A DNA stretch of 64,000 nt. Origin: Hyphomicrobium sp. (GTDB lineage: Bacteria; Pseudomonadota; Alphaproteobacteria; Rhizobiales; Hyphomicrobiaceae). Shown here one piece after another: positions 30,345 through 38,937 of the stretch. Every line of letters starts with the position of its first letter. The first letter of the stretch is position 1. A model generated the notes under the pieces. The model ran no database searches. It was not told where the DNA came from and worked only from the letters and a program-made list of their open reading frames with translations. Location: the NCBI GenBank assembly GCA_022843145.1, contig JALHOF010000010.1:1-64000 (forward strand). Reading direction: 5' to 3'. The position numbers and the translations under genes are program-made.

Positions 30345-31782
30345 CGGTTCCCTCTCCGCGATCGCTAATGCCGCTTTCGCTTTTTGCGTTGTGGTCGCGC
30401 TTGGCCTTCAGCGTCGCTTGTTCAGGCGCGTGCCGCGTCAGATCCTCGCTGCGCCTGTCGGCGGCGACACCCCAGTCGAGCGGATTGTCCTGCGCGTATC
30501 GCTTGCCGAGCCGCCATGCCGTTTCCGCCTTGGCCAACTCATAGCCGAGATAGAACGCGTGCGCGCCATCGGACGCGACACCGAGCTTGTCGAACAGCGC
30601 GAACGGATCTGTCGATAGCTGATGACCATCGCGATTGTAGATGTGGATGCCTTCGGCCGTGACCTCGATGCGGAAGTTGGGGTCGCGAACCGCCGCAGCC
30701 TGCGCGCGGACCTCGTCGGTGTCGTAGGGAAACGGCCGCAGTTCGTGCAGCGACAACAGGCCACCGCCATAACCCTTCGGCAAGCTCTGATCCTCCCGGG
30801 CGCGAAACATGAGGCGCCGGGCCGCGTCGTGTTCCTCGATGGTACGGCGGGTGTGCGGCGACACCTGGACGACGAGAACGTTGCGGATCCGGAGTTCGGA
30901 ACAGACGCCCAGCAGCATCGCCGTCAAGCCCTGGCTATCGGCGTCGGTCAATTCGGTCAGGTTGCCGGTTCCCATCAGGATTTCGACGTCGGGGCGCAAG
31001 CGTCTCAACTCTGCGTAGCGCTCGAGCGAGACGGTGAAGCCGAAGTGGATCGGATCGAGGATCGGGTCGGCGATGTGCGGGATGCCCAGCGCTCGCGCCT
31101 TGTCGATGGCGCGCACCAGCGACGCGAGATCGCCGTGCGGTTTCGGCACCAGGATCGGAACACATGTCGTTCCCGACACGATGTCGAGCGAGGTTTCATC
31201 GAGGCTCAAGACGAAATCCGCACCCGCCTGTGCCCCGCGGCGAAGCTCGTCCACATCGCCGCTGTCGACGCTGACCCGATAGCCCCTGCCCTTCAATGCG
31301 CGGACGGTTTCCTCGAGATGCGGGAACGGCACGTCCGGCTGGCACCCGATGTCGACGATATCCGCACCCGCCGCGACGAGCAGGCCGGCGCGGCGGACGA
31401 TCTCATCTCGCGTGAGCGTCGGCGCTTCGATGATCTCCGCGAAGATCGAAAGTTCGTGCCGTGTGAGGTCGGGAGGCTTCCCGCCTTTGCCGAAATGCTG
31501 CGGCAGGTCAATCAATTCGTCGGGTCCACGCTCGAACGGCACGCCGTAGTGTGAGCCGAGCTTGCCGAGATCCATGCGCGACCGGCCCGGCACGATCACG
31601 CGGTCAGCGTCCAGCGGACCCTTGAGGCGGTTCTTGACGATGGCCTCCGTCATCAGCGCCGCGACTTTGATGCCGAGATTGTTGACACGCCACGAGCCGT
31701 CGGGAAACCCGAGCGTGCCGACGGTCTCGACGAGCCGCGCCTCCGCGAGCCGGCCGGTCAGGAAGAGGAGCTTGTCAGCCAT
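30307..31782 (-). CDS. dihydropteroate synthase-like protein (DUF6513 type)
   Basis: A 491-residue protein with an N-terminal domain of about 115 residues (MADKLLFLTGRLAE..., DRVIVPGRSRMDL) and a pterin-binding TIM barrel (AAGADIVDIGCQPDVPFP, YRVSVDSGDVDELRRGAQAGADFVLSLDE, IPHIADPILDPIHFGF, LMGTGNLTELTDADS). The barrel resembles dihydropteroate synthase, but the family is found with H4MPT genes in methylotrophs and methanogens and is thought to act in methanopterin synthesis. The C-terminal 100 residues are an extra domain. It overlaps the flavoprotein gene upstream by 25 bases and DUF447 downstream. Confidence 0.85.
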   Translation of the reverse strand: MADKLLFLTGRLAEARLVETVGTLGFPDGSWRVNNLGIKVAALMTEAIVKNRLKGPLDADRVIVPGRSRMDLGKLGSHYGVPFERGPDELIDLPQHFGKGGKPPDLTRHELSIFAEIIEAPTLTRDEIVRRAGLLVAAGADIVDIGCQPDVPFPHLEETVRALKGRGYRVSVDSGDVDELRRGAQAGADFVLSLDETSLDIVSGTTCVPILVPKPHGDLASLVRAIDKARALGIPHIADPILDPIHFGFTVSLERYAELRRLRPDVEILMGTGNLTELTDADSQGLTAMLLGVCSELRIRNVLVVQVSPHTRRTIEEHDAARRLMFRAREDQSLPKGYGGGLLSLHELRPFPYDTDEVRAQAAAVRDPNFRIEVTAEGIHIYNRDGHQLSTDPFALFDKLGVASDGAHAFYLGYELAKAETAWRLGKRYAQDNPLDWGVAADRRSEDLTRHAPEQATLKAKRDHNAKSESGISDRGEGTDASDRRDDRNDT

Positions 31783-32318
31783 TTACGCCGCGCCTCGACC
31801 GCCGCTTCGAGATCCGCAAGACTCTCGACGACCGTGGTGTCATCGAACGTCTTGAGCCGTTCGGTGTTTTCGAGATCGATGCGGCGCGGATAGACCTTGA
31901 CCATCCCCTTGGGCGCCTCGGTGTCCATTTCGGGCGCGGTATCGCATGCGAAAACGATCGACGGCACGCGGCATTTTCCGGCCTGGGCGAACACGTTGGT
32001 CGCGAGGTTGTCGGAGATGCCGTAAACGCATTTGGCAACCGTGTTCGACGTCGCCGGCGCCACGATCAGCGTGTGGTAGACGCCGTAGTAAAACCCTCCG
32101 ACCGGAGCCGCGCTGGCCGTCGTGTCCTTGAAGATGCGCGTCGTTGGGGGCAACGCCAGATCCTGCTTGTACATGCGGATGACTTCACCGGCGGCCTTGG
32201 AAACGAACACGTCGAGATCCGGAAGCCGGCCCATGATCTCGAGACACTCCTTGAAGAAGTGCCCCGAACCCGTCAGCGCCCAGCCGAAGCGCGGTGTCTT
32301 CACGTCGAGTTTTGCCAT
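31758..32318 (-). CDS. flavoprotein, probable dihydromethanopterin reductase-like (DmrB/AfpA type)
   Basis: A 186-residue flavodoxin/HFCD-like flavoprotein: GWALTGSGHFFKE at the N-terminus (phosphate loop), LIVAPATSNTVAKCVYGISDNLATN in the middle (flavin-binding, as in AfpA/DmrB), and TAPEMD. DmrB-type proteins reduce dihydromethanopterin to tetrahydromethanopterin in the last step of cofactor synthesis (family knowledge). The surrounding genes support this role; the exact substrate is inferred. Confidence 0.78.
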   Translation of the reverse strand: MAKLDVKTPRFGWALTGSGHFFKECLEIMGRLPDLDVFVSKAAGEVIRMYKQDLALPPTTRIFKDTTASAAPVGGFYYGVYHTLIVAPATSNTVAKCVYGISDNLATNVFAQAGKCRVPSIVFACDTAPEMDTEAPKGMVKVYPRRIDLENTERLKTFDDTTVVESLADLEAAVEARRKWLTSSSS

Positions 32319-32372
32319 CTTGGCGCGATAGCACGGACCACGGCCAGCGTCGACGGACTTTGACGAAAGGCG

Positions 32373-33041
32373 TTAGTCAGCACTGGTTCCGGGTTGCATA
32401 TCCGCGCCGATCAACGCGGCGAGCCGCGCATAGTCGCCGGGCCCCGCCACGGACCACCCGAAGCCCGTGCCGGCCACGAGGCCGGGAAAAGCGCGGTCGA
32501 CGAAGCCCGCGGCCGACAGTTCGGACGCCGTCGCACGCTGCGGCGCGGCGGCAGATTTGACCAGCACCAGATGCCGCGCGCCAAGCCGAGAGGCGAGCCA
32601 AGCGGCGAGCGTGTCGGAGGTCACGGTCCAATCCTCCGGGATATCGGGATCCTGCGCCACCATCGGCATCGGTACCCAGACGGCAATCCTGCCGCCGGCC
32701 AGGACCTGGGCAATCTCGACGTGGCTTGCGGCGATGATCAACCGGCCGGGGGTCGGTGCGATATCGACGACGGCATGTGCCATCTGATGCATGGCGAGCA
32801 GCGCCATTTGGTGCGCGGCCGGGTCACTCACACCCAGTCTAAGCTGCTCGCTCCGCACGGCGTTCGCGAACGCGCCGCCACCCGGAACAACCACGACCGG
32901 CACACGCGCCCGATCGAGTAGAGAGAGCAACGCCAAGCCCGGAGCGGGGGCGGACGTATCGCGGCATTCGAACAAGCTGCCGCCAATCTTGACGACGACG
33001 GGGGGTGGCGTCACGCCAGCGCGGACGAGGACGCGCGGCAT
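32373..33041 (-). CDS. amino-acid-kinase-fold protein, MfnE-like
   Basis: A 222-residue protein of the amino acid kinase fold: VVVKIGGSLF at the N-terminus, VVVPGGGAFANAVR for phosphate binding, and TSDTLAAWLASRLGARHLVLVKSA toward the C-terminus. Its size and its place beside mfnB fit MfnE, which phosphorylates aminomethylfuran methyl phosphate to the diphosphate in methanofuran synthesis. Uridylate kinase and glutamate 5-kinase relatives are longer or have extra domains. It starts three bases after the FolB-like gene. Confidence 0.75.
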   Translation of the reverse strand: MPRVLVRAGVTPPPVVVKIGGSLFECRDTSAPAPGLALLSLLDRARVPVVVVPGGGAFANAVRSEQLRLGVSDPAAHQMALLAMHQMAHAVVDIAPTPGRLIIAASHVEIAQVLAGGRIAVWVPMPMVAQDPDIPEDWTVTSDTLAAWLASRLGARHLVLVKSAAAPQRATASELSAAGFVDRAFPGLVAGTGFGWSVAGPGDYARLAALIGADMQPGTSAD

Positions 33042-33044
33042 CTT

Positions 33045-33476
33045 TCACCGCGTCCGGTAGATTTCGACCCCGCGACGGGGGCCACGCTCGAGTTTTTCGA
33101 GCCTGATCCGCACGGCAGCAATTCGTCTGTCGGCGAGGCAGTGGGCCGCAATCCGCTCGGCAAACGTCTCGACCAGCTCGATGTGACCTTGCCGTGCAAT
33201 CGCCTCGATGCCGTCGATGATGTCGGCGTAGGATGGGACCTCGGCGATATCGTCGACCACGCTCTTCACGCCATCTGCCAGATAGGCCTCGACCGTGAAG
33301 CTGATCTGCTGCGTCACGCCCTTCTCTTCGGCGTAAACACCAATATTGCAGTCGACCACGAAGTCGCGGATGAAGATGAAGTCGCGCGAGACGCCGCCGG
33401 ACTTGCTGAGCGCCTTAGCCTTTTCGTCGATGGTACGCGCCATGCTCATCTTCTTGTGCTCACCGGTCCAGGTCAC
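33045..33476 (-). CDS. dihydroneopterin aldolase-like protein (FolB family)
   Basis: A 143-residue FolB-fold protein. After an N-terminal tail of about 30 residues comes DFIFIRDFVVDCNIGVYAEEKGVTQQISF, matching the aldolase substrate region, then the YADIIDGIEAIARQGHIELVETFAERIA segment with the conserved glutamate (VETFAE) and LEKLER near the end. In this operon it probably works on the pterin branch of H4MPT synthesis instead of folate. The start is a GTG at 33476 whose bases overlap the mfnB stop (GTGA); an internal ATG (MSMARTI) is an alternative. Confidence 0.8.
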   Translation of the reverse strand: MTWTGEHKKMSMARTIDEKAKALSKSGGVSRDFIFIRDFVVDCNIGVYAEEKGVTQQISFTVEAYLADGVKSVVDDIAEVPSYADIIDGIEAIARQGHIELVETFAERIAAHCLADRRIAAVRIRLEKLERGPRRGVEIYRTR

Positions 33477-34237
33477 GCGCTCGACGATTTCAGTCCCAGC
33501 AGCGCGCTCACGAATGCCGCCCGGCCCTCTTCAGCCGATCGAAGCGTTTCCCTTACCGCATGCAGGCGTTCGGGGTCCAGCGCCGCCGATCTCTGGTGGC
33601 CGGCGCAGAGCGCGCCACGGAACCCGAGCACATCCGGTCCCAGTGTCACCAAGGGACCGACGTGCCGAAGCGCAAGCGAGCCGGCGAGACCTGCGAACAG
33701 TCGCGCTTGCCGTGCCGCCAAGAGGAACGCCACGATCTCGTCCAGCGTCATGACATCGGTCAGGCTGCGGCCGGATTTGTCGGCCGTGTCGAGCATCACC
33801 CCGGCAAACCCAGCCTCCGCCATGGCCGAGATCAACGAGAGGTCGGGATTGCTGTCGGCGAGCAGGACGCCCACGAGCCGCGCCCTGCCCAGCTTCGCGC
33901 GACCCACCTCGGCAATGGCCCCGCGCGCGTCTCCACCTGGAAAGACCCCGATCTTCACGTAATCGACGCCAGCGGCGGACATGGTGCCAGCGGCAACCGT
34001 CCAGGCCTCGCCGTCCGCGGGCAGGTCGCCGATCGTGGCGCTGAGCCGGGCGTTGGACATGCTGTGCGCCATCGATGCCGCGATCGCGCGGACGACGCCG
34101 GCGGGAAGGGCACCGAGCGCGCCCGACGCCGGGTCCTTGCAATCGATCAGATCCGCGCCGGCCGCCATCGCGACGGCAGCTTCATCCAGCGAAGTTACGC
34201 TGGCCAGAAAGCGCACTTTTTGCCCGTAGGGCTGCAT
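33473..34237 (-). CDS. mfnB: (5-formylfuran-3-yl)methyl phosphate synthase
   Basis: A 254-residue TIM-barrel enzyme that makes the furan ring of methanofuran from two glyceraldehyde-3-phosphate molecules. The family core is clear: FLASVTSLDEAAVAMAAGADLIDCKDPASGALGALP with the D-x-K-D-P lysine region, then VDYVKIGVFPG and the C-terminal GFRGALCAGHQRSA. An in-frame GTG at 34351 would overlap the ABC ATPase stop (GTGA) and add 38 basic residues unlike the family. The overlap geometry favours coupling even so. It links the ABC importer genes to the cofactor genes. Confidence 0.85.
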   Translation of the reverse strand: MQPYGQKVRFLASVTSLDEAAVAMAAGADLIDCKDPASGALGALPAGVVRAIAASMAHSMSNARLSATIGDLPADGEAWTVAAGTMSAAGVDYVKIGVFPGGDARGAIAEVGRAKLGRARLVGVLLADSNPDLSLISAMAEAGFAGVMLDTADKSGRSLTDVMTLDEIVAFLLAARQARLFAGLAGSLALRHVGPLVTLGPDVLGFRGALCAGHQRSAALDPERLHAVRETLRSAEEGRAAFVSALLGLKSSSA

Positions 34238-34347
34238 TGCCGTCACTCTCGCAGGAAGTTTGCGTTGTTGCTTGGCAAGGCGCTTCACCGTGCGCCGTTG
34301 TCCAGAGCGCCATTGGTTATGCGCTTGATATGCGGAATGGCGAGCAC

Positions 34348-35076
34348 TCACGTGTCGCCGAAGATCCGTTTGACCTCGGCACGCACGATATCTGGCTCCA
34401 GGCGCTCGTCCCGCGTCAAACGAACCTCGGCATCCTGCAGAACAGTCGCAGAGCCCCGACCGAGGCGCAAGATACGGGTCCCGAGCATCACAGCCTCGGT
34501 TCTGTCATGGGTGACGAAAATCACCGTGGCGCGAACCCGGTTCCACAGATCGATGAGCACTTGGCGCAATTCCTGCGCCGTCGGGTCGTCGAGCGAGACG
34601 AACGGTTCGTCCATGAGCAGCAGATCTGGCTCTTGCACGAACCCGCGCACGAGCGCGACGCGGCGCTGCATGCCGAGCGAAAGTCGCTCGGGATAGGCGC
34701 CCGCAGCTTCGGTCATGCCGACCCGCTCGAGCAGCGGCGCGATGCCGGCCGTGCGCGGATCGCCGTCGGGCAGCGACAGGAGTAGGTTATCGTGGACCGT
34801 GCGCCAAGGCAGCAGCCGCGGCGTCTGAAAGATGAACGCCGTGCGCTTGACTGCGTCACCGAGAGTGATTTCGCCATCGTAATCCGGATCGAGCCCCGCA
34901 ACGATATTCAGCAGTGTCGACTTTCCGCAGCCCGACGGACCGGTCAGCACGACGAAGGATCGCGGCTCGATGGTGATGTCGAGACCGTTGAGCACAAGGT
35001 TTGCCTCGCGCGTGCCCAGCGCCGGAAATTCCTTCCGATCGATGCGGATGCGGATCGTGTCGGTCACCGGCGCCAT
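34348..35076 (-). CDS. ABC importer ATPase, NitT/TauT type
   Basis: A 242-residue ATPase with Walker A GPSGCGKST (about residues 45-53), Q-loop FQTPRLLPW, a signature region LSLGMQRRVALVR (LSLGM replaces LSGGQ), and Walker B LLLMDEPFVSLD with the H-loop THDRTEA. These features match the NitT/TauT/SsuB group, which energises import of nitrate, taurine, sulfonates or thiamine precursors. The start at 35076 overlaps the permease end by 13 bases; a longer frame is antisense noise. It ends on the GTG at the head of the mfnB frame. Confidence 0.88.
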   Translation of the reverse strand: MAPVTDTIRIRIDRKEFPALGTREANLVLNGLDITIEPRSFVVLTGPSGCGKSTLLNIVAGLDPDYDGEITLGDAVKRTAFIFQTPRLLPWRTVHDNLLLSLPDGDPRTAGIAPLLERVGMTEAAGAYPERLSLGMQRRVALVRGFVQEPDLLLMDEPFVSLDDPTAQELRQVLIDLWNRVRATVIFVTHDRTEAVMLGTRILRLGRGSATVLQDAEVRLTRDERLEPDIVRAEVKRIFGDT

Positions 35077-35819
35077 CGGTTTACCCGCGCCTCGATCGGC
35101 TGCAGAATCGCGATTTCGATCAACTGCACGACCATGATGAACGCGATCGCATAGGCGAGGATCATCGCCACGTCGAACAACTGGAAGCCAACGTTCAACT
35201 GGTAGCCGACACCGTTCGAGCGGCCCAGCAGTTCGACGACGAGAACGATTTTCCAGACGATCGCCAAGCCGCCGCGCGCAGCCGCGATCAGGAACGGCGC
35301 GAGTTGCGGCAGCGTGACATGCCGAAGCGTCTTCCAGAAGCCGAAGTTGTAGACGCTGGCCATCTCGGACAAATCGCGGCTGAGGCTGCGCGCGCCCTCC
35401 CGAACCATGACGGCGACGTTCGGGATCTTGTTGATCGCCACTGCCAGGATGGCCGCGGTTTCGGTCAGCCCCAACCAGACGTAGCAGAGGATGATGATGA
35501 CGAGCGCCGGGAGATTGAGGAAGAAGATCAGCCAGCTGTCGAAGAAGCGATCTGCGGTTTTGACGCGCCCGAGGAAGATGCCGATCGCCGCGCCGATCAA
35601 CATGGCGATGGGAAAACTGATCGCCACGCGGCCGAGCGTCGCCATGACGTGAGTGGTCAGTGCGCCGGATTGATATTCGCGCAGCATCGTGGATGCGACA
35701 TCGCCGGGACCCGGAAGCGTGCGGCTGCGGCCCGCATAATCCGCTGCGAGCGCCGCGATCTCCCACAGGCCGACGAGCACGCCGAGAGAGAGAAGCGGCC
35801 ATACGAGCCGATTGGACAT
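35064..35819 (-). CDS. ABC importer permease, NitT/TauT type
   Basis: A 251-residue inner-membrane permease with about six transmembrane segments and the binding-protein-dependent loop near INKIPNVAVMVREGARSLSRDLSEMASVYNFGFWKTLRHVTLPQLAPFLIAAARGG (EAA-like motif). It resembles SsuC/TauC. The start at 35819 (MSNRLVWPLL) is chosen because it leads directly into the first helix; ATGs at 35873 and 35888 would overlap the binding-protein gene and add a polar tail. Confidence 0.87.
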   Translation of the reverse strand: MSNRLVWPLLSLGVLVGLWEIAALAADYAGRSRTLPGPGDVASTMLREYQSGALTTHVMATLGRVAISFPIAMLIGAAIGIFLGRVKTADRFFDSWLIFFLNLPALVIIILCYVWLGLTETAAILAVAINKIPNVAVMVREGARSLSRDLSEMASVYNFGFWKTLRHVTLPQLAPFLIAAARGGLAIVWKIVLVVELLGRSNGVGYQLNVGFQLFDVAMILAYAIAFIMVVQLIEIAILQPIEARVNRWRR

Positions 35820-35844
35820 CACACGGCCGCCGATCGAAGCCTTG

Positions 35845-36828
35845 CTATCCTTGGCTATGGAAGAGGTCAGCATCGAAGCGCGTGCCACTGCCCATTACGT
35901 CCTTTGCACCGAGATCCAGCAACAGCGCGGTCAGCTTGGACGCAGACTGCGTTTCGACCGCCGTCCAGGGTGAGGGAATGCTAGCCCTATAGTAATCGCG
36001 CATGGCCGTAAACTCGCCATCCGACTGCGGCTTGACCAGCCCTTTGATCCGCTCCCAGGCGGCATCCGACGTCTTGAGCACCTCGTTGCCGCGGCGTGCC
36101 GCCTCCAGGAAGCCGGTGATCTCCGCGCCCTTCTTGGCGGCGGTTTCTTCCTTCCAGATAAACCCGACGAGCGCGGGCGGCGGCGAGATTTCGAGACCTT
36201 TCAAAACATCGGCCATCGACAACACCTGCCGGTAGCCGCCGCCTGACAGACGCGCCGCGAACGTCCAGAAATTGAGGACGGCGTCGACACGGCCGTTTTT
36301 CAACTCCTCCGTCATCAACGGAGCCGCGCCGAATAGCGGCGTAGCAACCTCCGCCAAATCGCTGCCGATGGTCTTTTTCGCGTAGGCACGCAGCAGGATC
36401 CAGCTCTTGTCGATCGACGTGCCGGCCACGCCGATCCGCTTACCCTTGAGGTCGGCAAGGGACTGCACGGGGCTATCCTTTGCGACCATCAGCGAACCCA
36501 GCGCCGACGAGTACGGCGCGAACTTGAGCTTGTCGCCGAGGGACCGCTGGCGCATCGCCCATGTCCAGTCGCTGACGATCACATCGGCCTCGCCTGCGAG
36601 CAGCGCCACGGGTCCGGCCTGGTTGGTCGCCACCTCGAGAATATCGAGCTTGACCCCGGTCGCCGCTTCGAGGCCCTCGACCTTGATCGTTTCCAAAAGC
36701 CAGCTCAATGACCCGAACTTCAGCGATGCGACGCGTACCGACCCGGCCACGGCGCGCGCGGTCCCCGGCAGGACGGCCACGGCCGCGGTGGCGGACGCAC
36801 CCGCCAGCACCTGACGCCGATCCATCAT
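35845..36828 (-). CDS. ABC importer substrate-binding protein (NMT1/SsuA-like)
   Basis: A 327-residue periplasmic binding protein. The N-terminus (MMDRRQVLAGASATAAVAVLPGTARA) looks like a twin-arginine signal. The mature part has the NMT1/SsuA-like pattern VRVASLKFGSLSWLLETIKVEGLEAATGVKLDI, GEADVIVSDWTWAMR, and DLKGKRIGVAGTSIDKSW. The ligand cannot be read from sequence; relatives bind sulfonates, nitrate, pyrimidine precursors and others. ATG-ATG at 36823-36828 overlaps the stop of the preceding gene, with GGGGAC upstream. Confidence 0.86.
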   Translation of the reverse strand: MMDRRQVLAGASATAAVAVLPGTARAVAGSVRVASLKFGSLSWLLETIKVEGLEAATGVKLDILEVATNQAGPVALLAGEADVIVSDWTWAMRQRSLGDKLKFAPYSSALGSLMVAKDSPVQSLADLKGKRIGVAGTSIDKSWILLRAYAKKTIGSDLAEVATPLFGAAPLMTEELKNGRVDAVLNFWTFAARLSGGGYRQVLSMADVLKGLEISPPPALVGFIWKEETAAKKGAEITGFLEAARRGNEVLKTSDAAWERIKGLVKPQSDGEFTAMRDYYRASIPSPWTAVETQSASKLTALLLDLGAKDVMGSGTRFDADLFHSQG

Positions 36829-37328
36829 TTTGCGTCCCCTTCCCCGATCAATCTGCTTTTGACGAGCCGGCGCACGCCGCGCAACCAACCTTCGTCGGTG
36901 TTTTCGAGGACCGTGATCCCGGCGGTCCTGACCAGTTCGCCGGTCGCGACGCTACGGACCGCCATCGAAATGTTGGCCGCCGACGCCGAACCCTTTTGAA
37001 CGAGCCCGGTGATGGCGAACGCGGCGTCGAGCTTCTTGGCGATGTCGACTTCACATCCGTTGCACTTGAAGAACGGGCTCTTCTTGTCGATCTCGACGGC
37101 TTGGGAAGAATTATCGGCGATAGCGTAGGTCCCGGCGGAGGCCAGCATCTGTGAGACTTCATCCGTCAACAGTTGTAGGCGCTTTTTTTCGGCGGGGTTG
37201 GCCATCGGGATGCCCTCGAGCGTGTCCTCGATGATGATCTCGAAAGGGAATAACGCCGCCCTTTCGGCAGCATGTGCGGGGACCGCAAACGCTGAAAGGA
37301 GACATGCCGTCAATATTCTCGTGATCAA
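36825..37328 (-). CDS. exported DUF2380/DUF3280-like protein
   Basis: A 167-residue protein with a Sec signal peptide (ITRILTACLLSAFAVPAHAAE) and a compact mature domain starting ALFPFEIIIEDTLEG. Two cysteines four residues apart appear at KCNGCEVD. It resembles small secreted domains of unknown function (DUF2380/DUF3280) by pattern only. It is the first gene of the ten-gene operon and is coupled to the binding protein by an ATGA overlap, which suggests a periplasmic role with the importer. Confidence 0.65.
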   Translation of the reverse strand: MITRILTACLLSAFAVPAHAAERAALFPFEIIIEDTLEGIPMANPAEKKRLQLLTDEVSQMLASAGTYAIADNSSQAVEIDKKSPFFKCNGCEVDIAKKLDAAFAITGLVQKGSASAANISMAVRSVATGELVRTAGITVLENTDEGWLRGVRRLVKSRLIGEGDAK

Positions 37329-37583
37329 GCCGCCTCTCCAATCCTGTCGCGGCTGCCGCCGCTCAACTTCAATGTTTCGTGGGCGTTACCACCACTGCCC
37401 TGGTACGTGCGGCGGCTACCCCCCCGATTGCAAGTCCATCATGCCGGACTTGGCCTCTCGCAGGCTCACAAATCCGTGAGCCCGACCGTGGCGTGCCTTG
37501 ACTTTGTCGCCTCCACAAATGAAGTGTGTCGGTCTCCGTAACTTTATTACATGTCGGCTAGCCCCGACCGCGAGGCCGCAAGG

Positions 37584-38885
37584 ATGACCAACGCCAACGT
37601 CCACCGCTTCGACAGTTCGCGCACGCGGCTCGGCCTTATCGCGTGCGCCGTGATGATGGCAGCGGTGGCGGTCGCGGCGATGCCGGTTTTGGCGCAAGAT
37701 GTGAAACCAGCGGCGCCGGAGGCTGCAGCGCCTTCGGGAGCTCAGAAACCCGCTGTGATGAAGATCAATGTCCTGCTCGCGCGGGAGTTGCGCGATATCG
37801 CGCCTCCGCTGTCGCTGCTCGATATCGCGCCGCCTGACGACGGGATCGGCGGCGCCAAACTGGCGATCGCGGACAACAACACGACCGGAAAATTCGTCGG
37901 GCAGGAGTTCATCCTCGACGTCATCCAGAACGAGAAGCCGGAGGCCCTTGTCGCCGATGTCGTCAAAAAGGTCGACGCGGGCGCTGCATTCGTCGTTGTC
38001 GATGCCTCGCCCAAGACGATCCTAGCGCTGTCGGACGCCCTGAAGGGTAAGACGGCGTTGCTGCTCAATGCCGGCAGCCCCGACGAGCGGCTGCGCGAGG
38101 AAGACTGCCGGACCAACGTCAAACACACGATTCCGTCGCGAGCCATGTTCGCGGACGCGCTCGTCCAGTATCTCACGTGGAAGCGTTGGAGCCGCTGGTT
38201 CCTCATGGTCGGACCCGCCGAGGAGGACAAGCTGCTGGCCGATGCCTATCGGCGGGCGGCGAAGCGGTTCGGCGCCAAGATCATCAACGAGAAGACCTAC
38301 ACGTACGAGCCCGGCAGCCGCCGGTCGGATGGCGGGTTCGAACAGATCCAGCAGCAGATGCCGTCGTTCACGCAGGACGTGGACAAGGATCACGACGTCG
38401 TCGTCGTCGTCGACGAGGGCGGACTGTTCGGCGAGTACGTTCCCTATCGCACATGGCACGCCAAGCCTGTCGTCGGAACCGCTGGGCTCTATCCCGCGAC
38501 CTGGCATCCCGCGGTCGAGCTTTGGGGCGGTACGCAGTTCCAGAACCGTTTCCGGCGCATGAACAACCGCAATTTCCGCGAGCTCGACTACAACGTCTGG
38601 ATGGCGATCCGATCCATCGGGGAAGCGGCCACGCGCAAGAAAACCAACGATGGCCGCCAACTCATCGACTATCTCGATAACCCCGATTTCGAGCTTGCCG
38701 CGTTCAAGGGGCAGAAGCTCACGTACCGAAAATGGAACGGGCAGCTGCGCCAGCCGATTCTGCTCGTCACCGGCAAACTGCATGTGACCGTTTCCCCGCA
38801 ACAGGGGTTCCTGCACCAGCTGACCGAACTCGACACCCTGGGCATCGACAAGCCCGAAACCAAGTGCAAGGCCTTCGGAAACTGA
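37584..38885 (+). CDS. PQQ-catabolism-associated ABC-type substrate-binding protein (LutA-like)
   Basis: A 433-residue periplasmic protein with a signal sequence (LIACAVMMAAVAVAAMPVLAQD) and a branched-chain-amino-acid-receptor-like two-lobe fold (FVVVDASPKTILALSDALKGKTALLLNAGSPDERLR, WSRWFLMVGPAEEDKLLADAYRRAAKRFGAKI). This family is found next to PQQ alcohol dehydrogenases and, in methylotrophs, in the lanthanide-uptake lut cluster. It heads a plus-strand cluster with an ABC ATPase and permease. The start at 37584 has GAGG ten bases upstream; an ATG at 37551 is also in frame. Confidence 0.8.
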   Translation: MTNANVHRFDSSRTRLGLIACAVMMAAVAVAAMPVLAQDVKPAAPEAAAPSGAQKPAVMKINVLLARELRDIAPPLSLLDIAPPDDGIGGAKLAIADNNTTGKFVGQEFILDVIQNEKPEALVADVVKKVDAGAAFVVVDASPKTILALSDALKGKTALLLNAGSPDERLREEDCRTNVKHTIPSRAMFADALVQYLTWKRWSRWFLMVGPAEEDKLLADAYRRAAKRFGAKIINEKTYTYEPGSRRSDGGFEQIQQQMPSFTQDVDKDHDVVVVVDEGGLFGEYVPYRTWHAKPVVGTAGLYPATWHPAVELWGGTQFQNRFRRMNNRNFRELDYNVWMAIRSIGEAATRKKTNDGRQLIDYLDNPDFELAAFKGQKLTYRKWNGQLRQPILLVTGKLHVTVSPQQGFLHQLTELDTLGIDKPETKCKAFGN

Positions 38886-38937
38886 CCCCCGCCGCACAAG
38901 CGCGGCCGCCTGCACATCACGACTGGGAGTACACGAC

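Noticed and set aside
35077-35802. N-terminal extension of the NitT/TauT ATPase frame
   Set aside because: It reads through the permease gene in another frame; the ATPase family start is at 35076.
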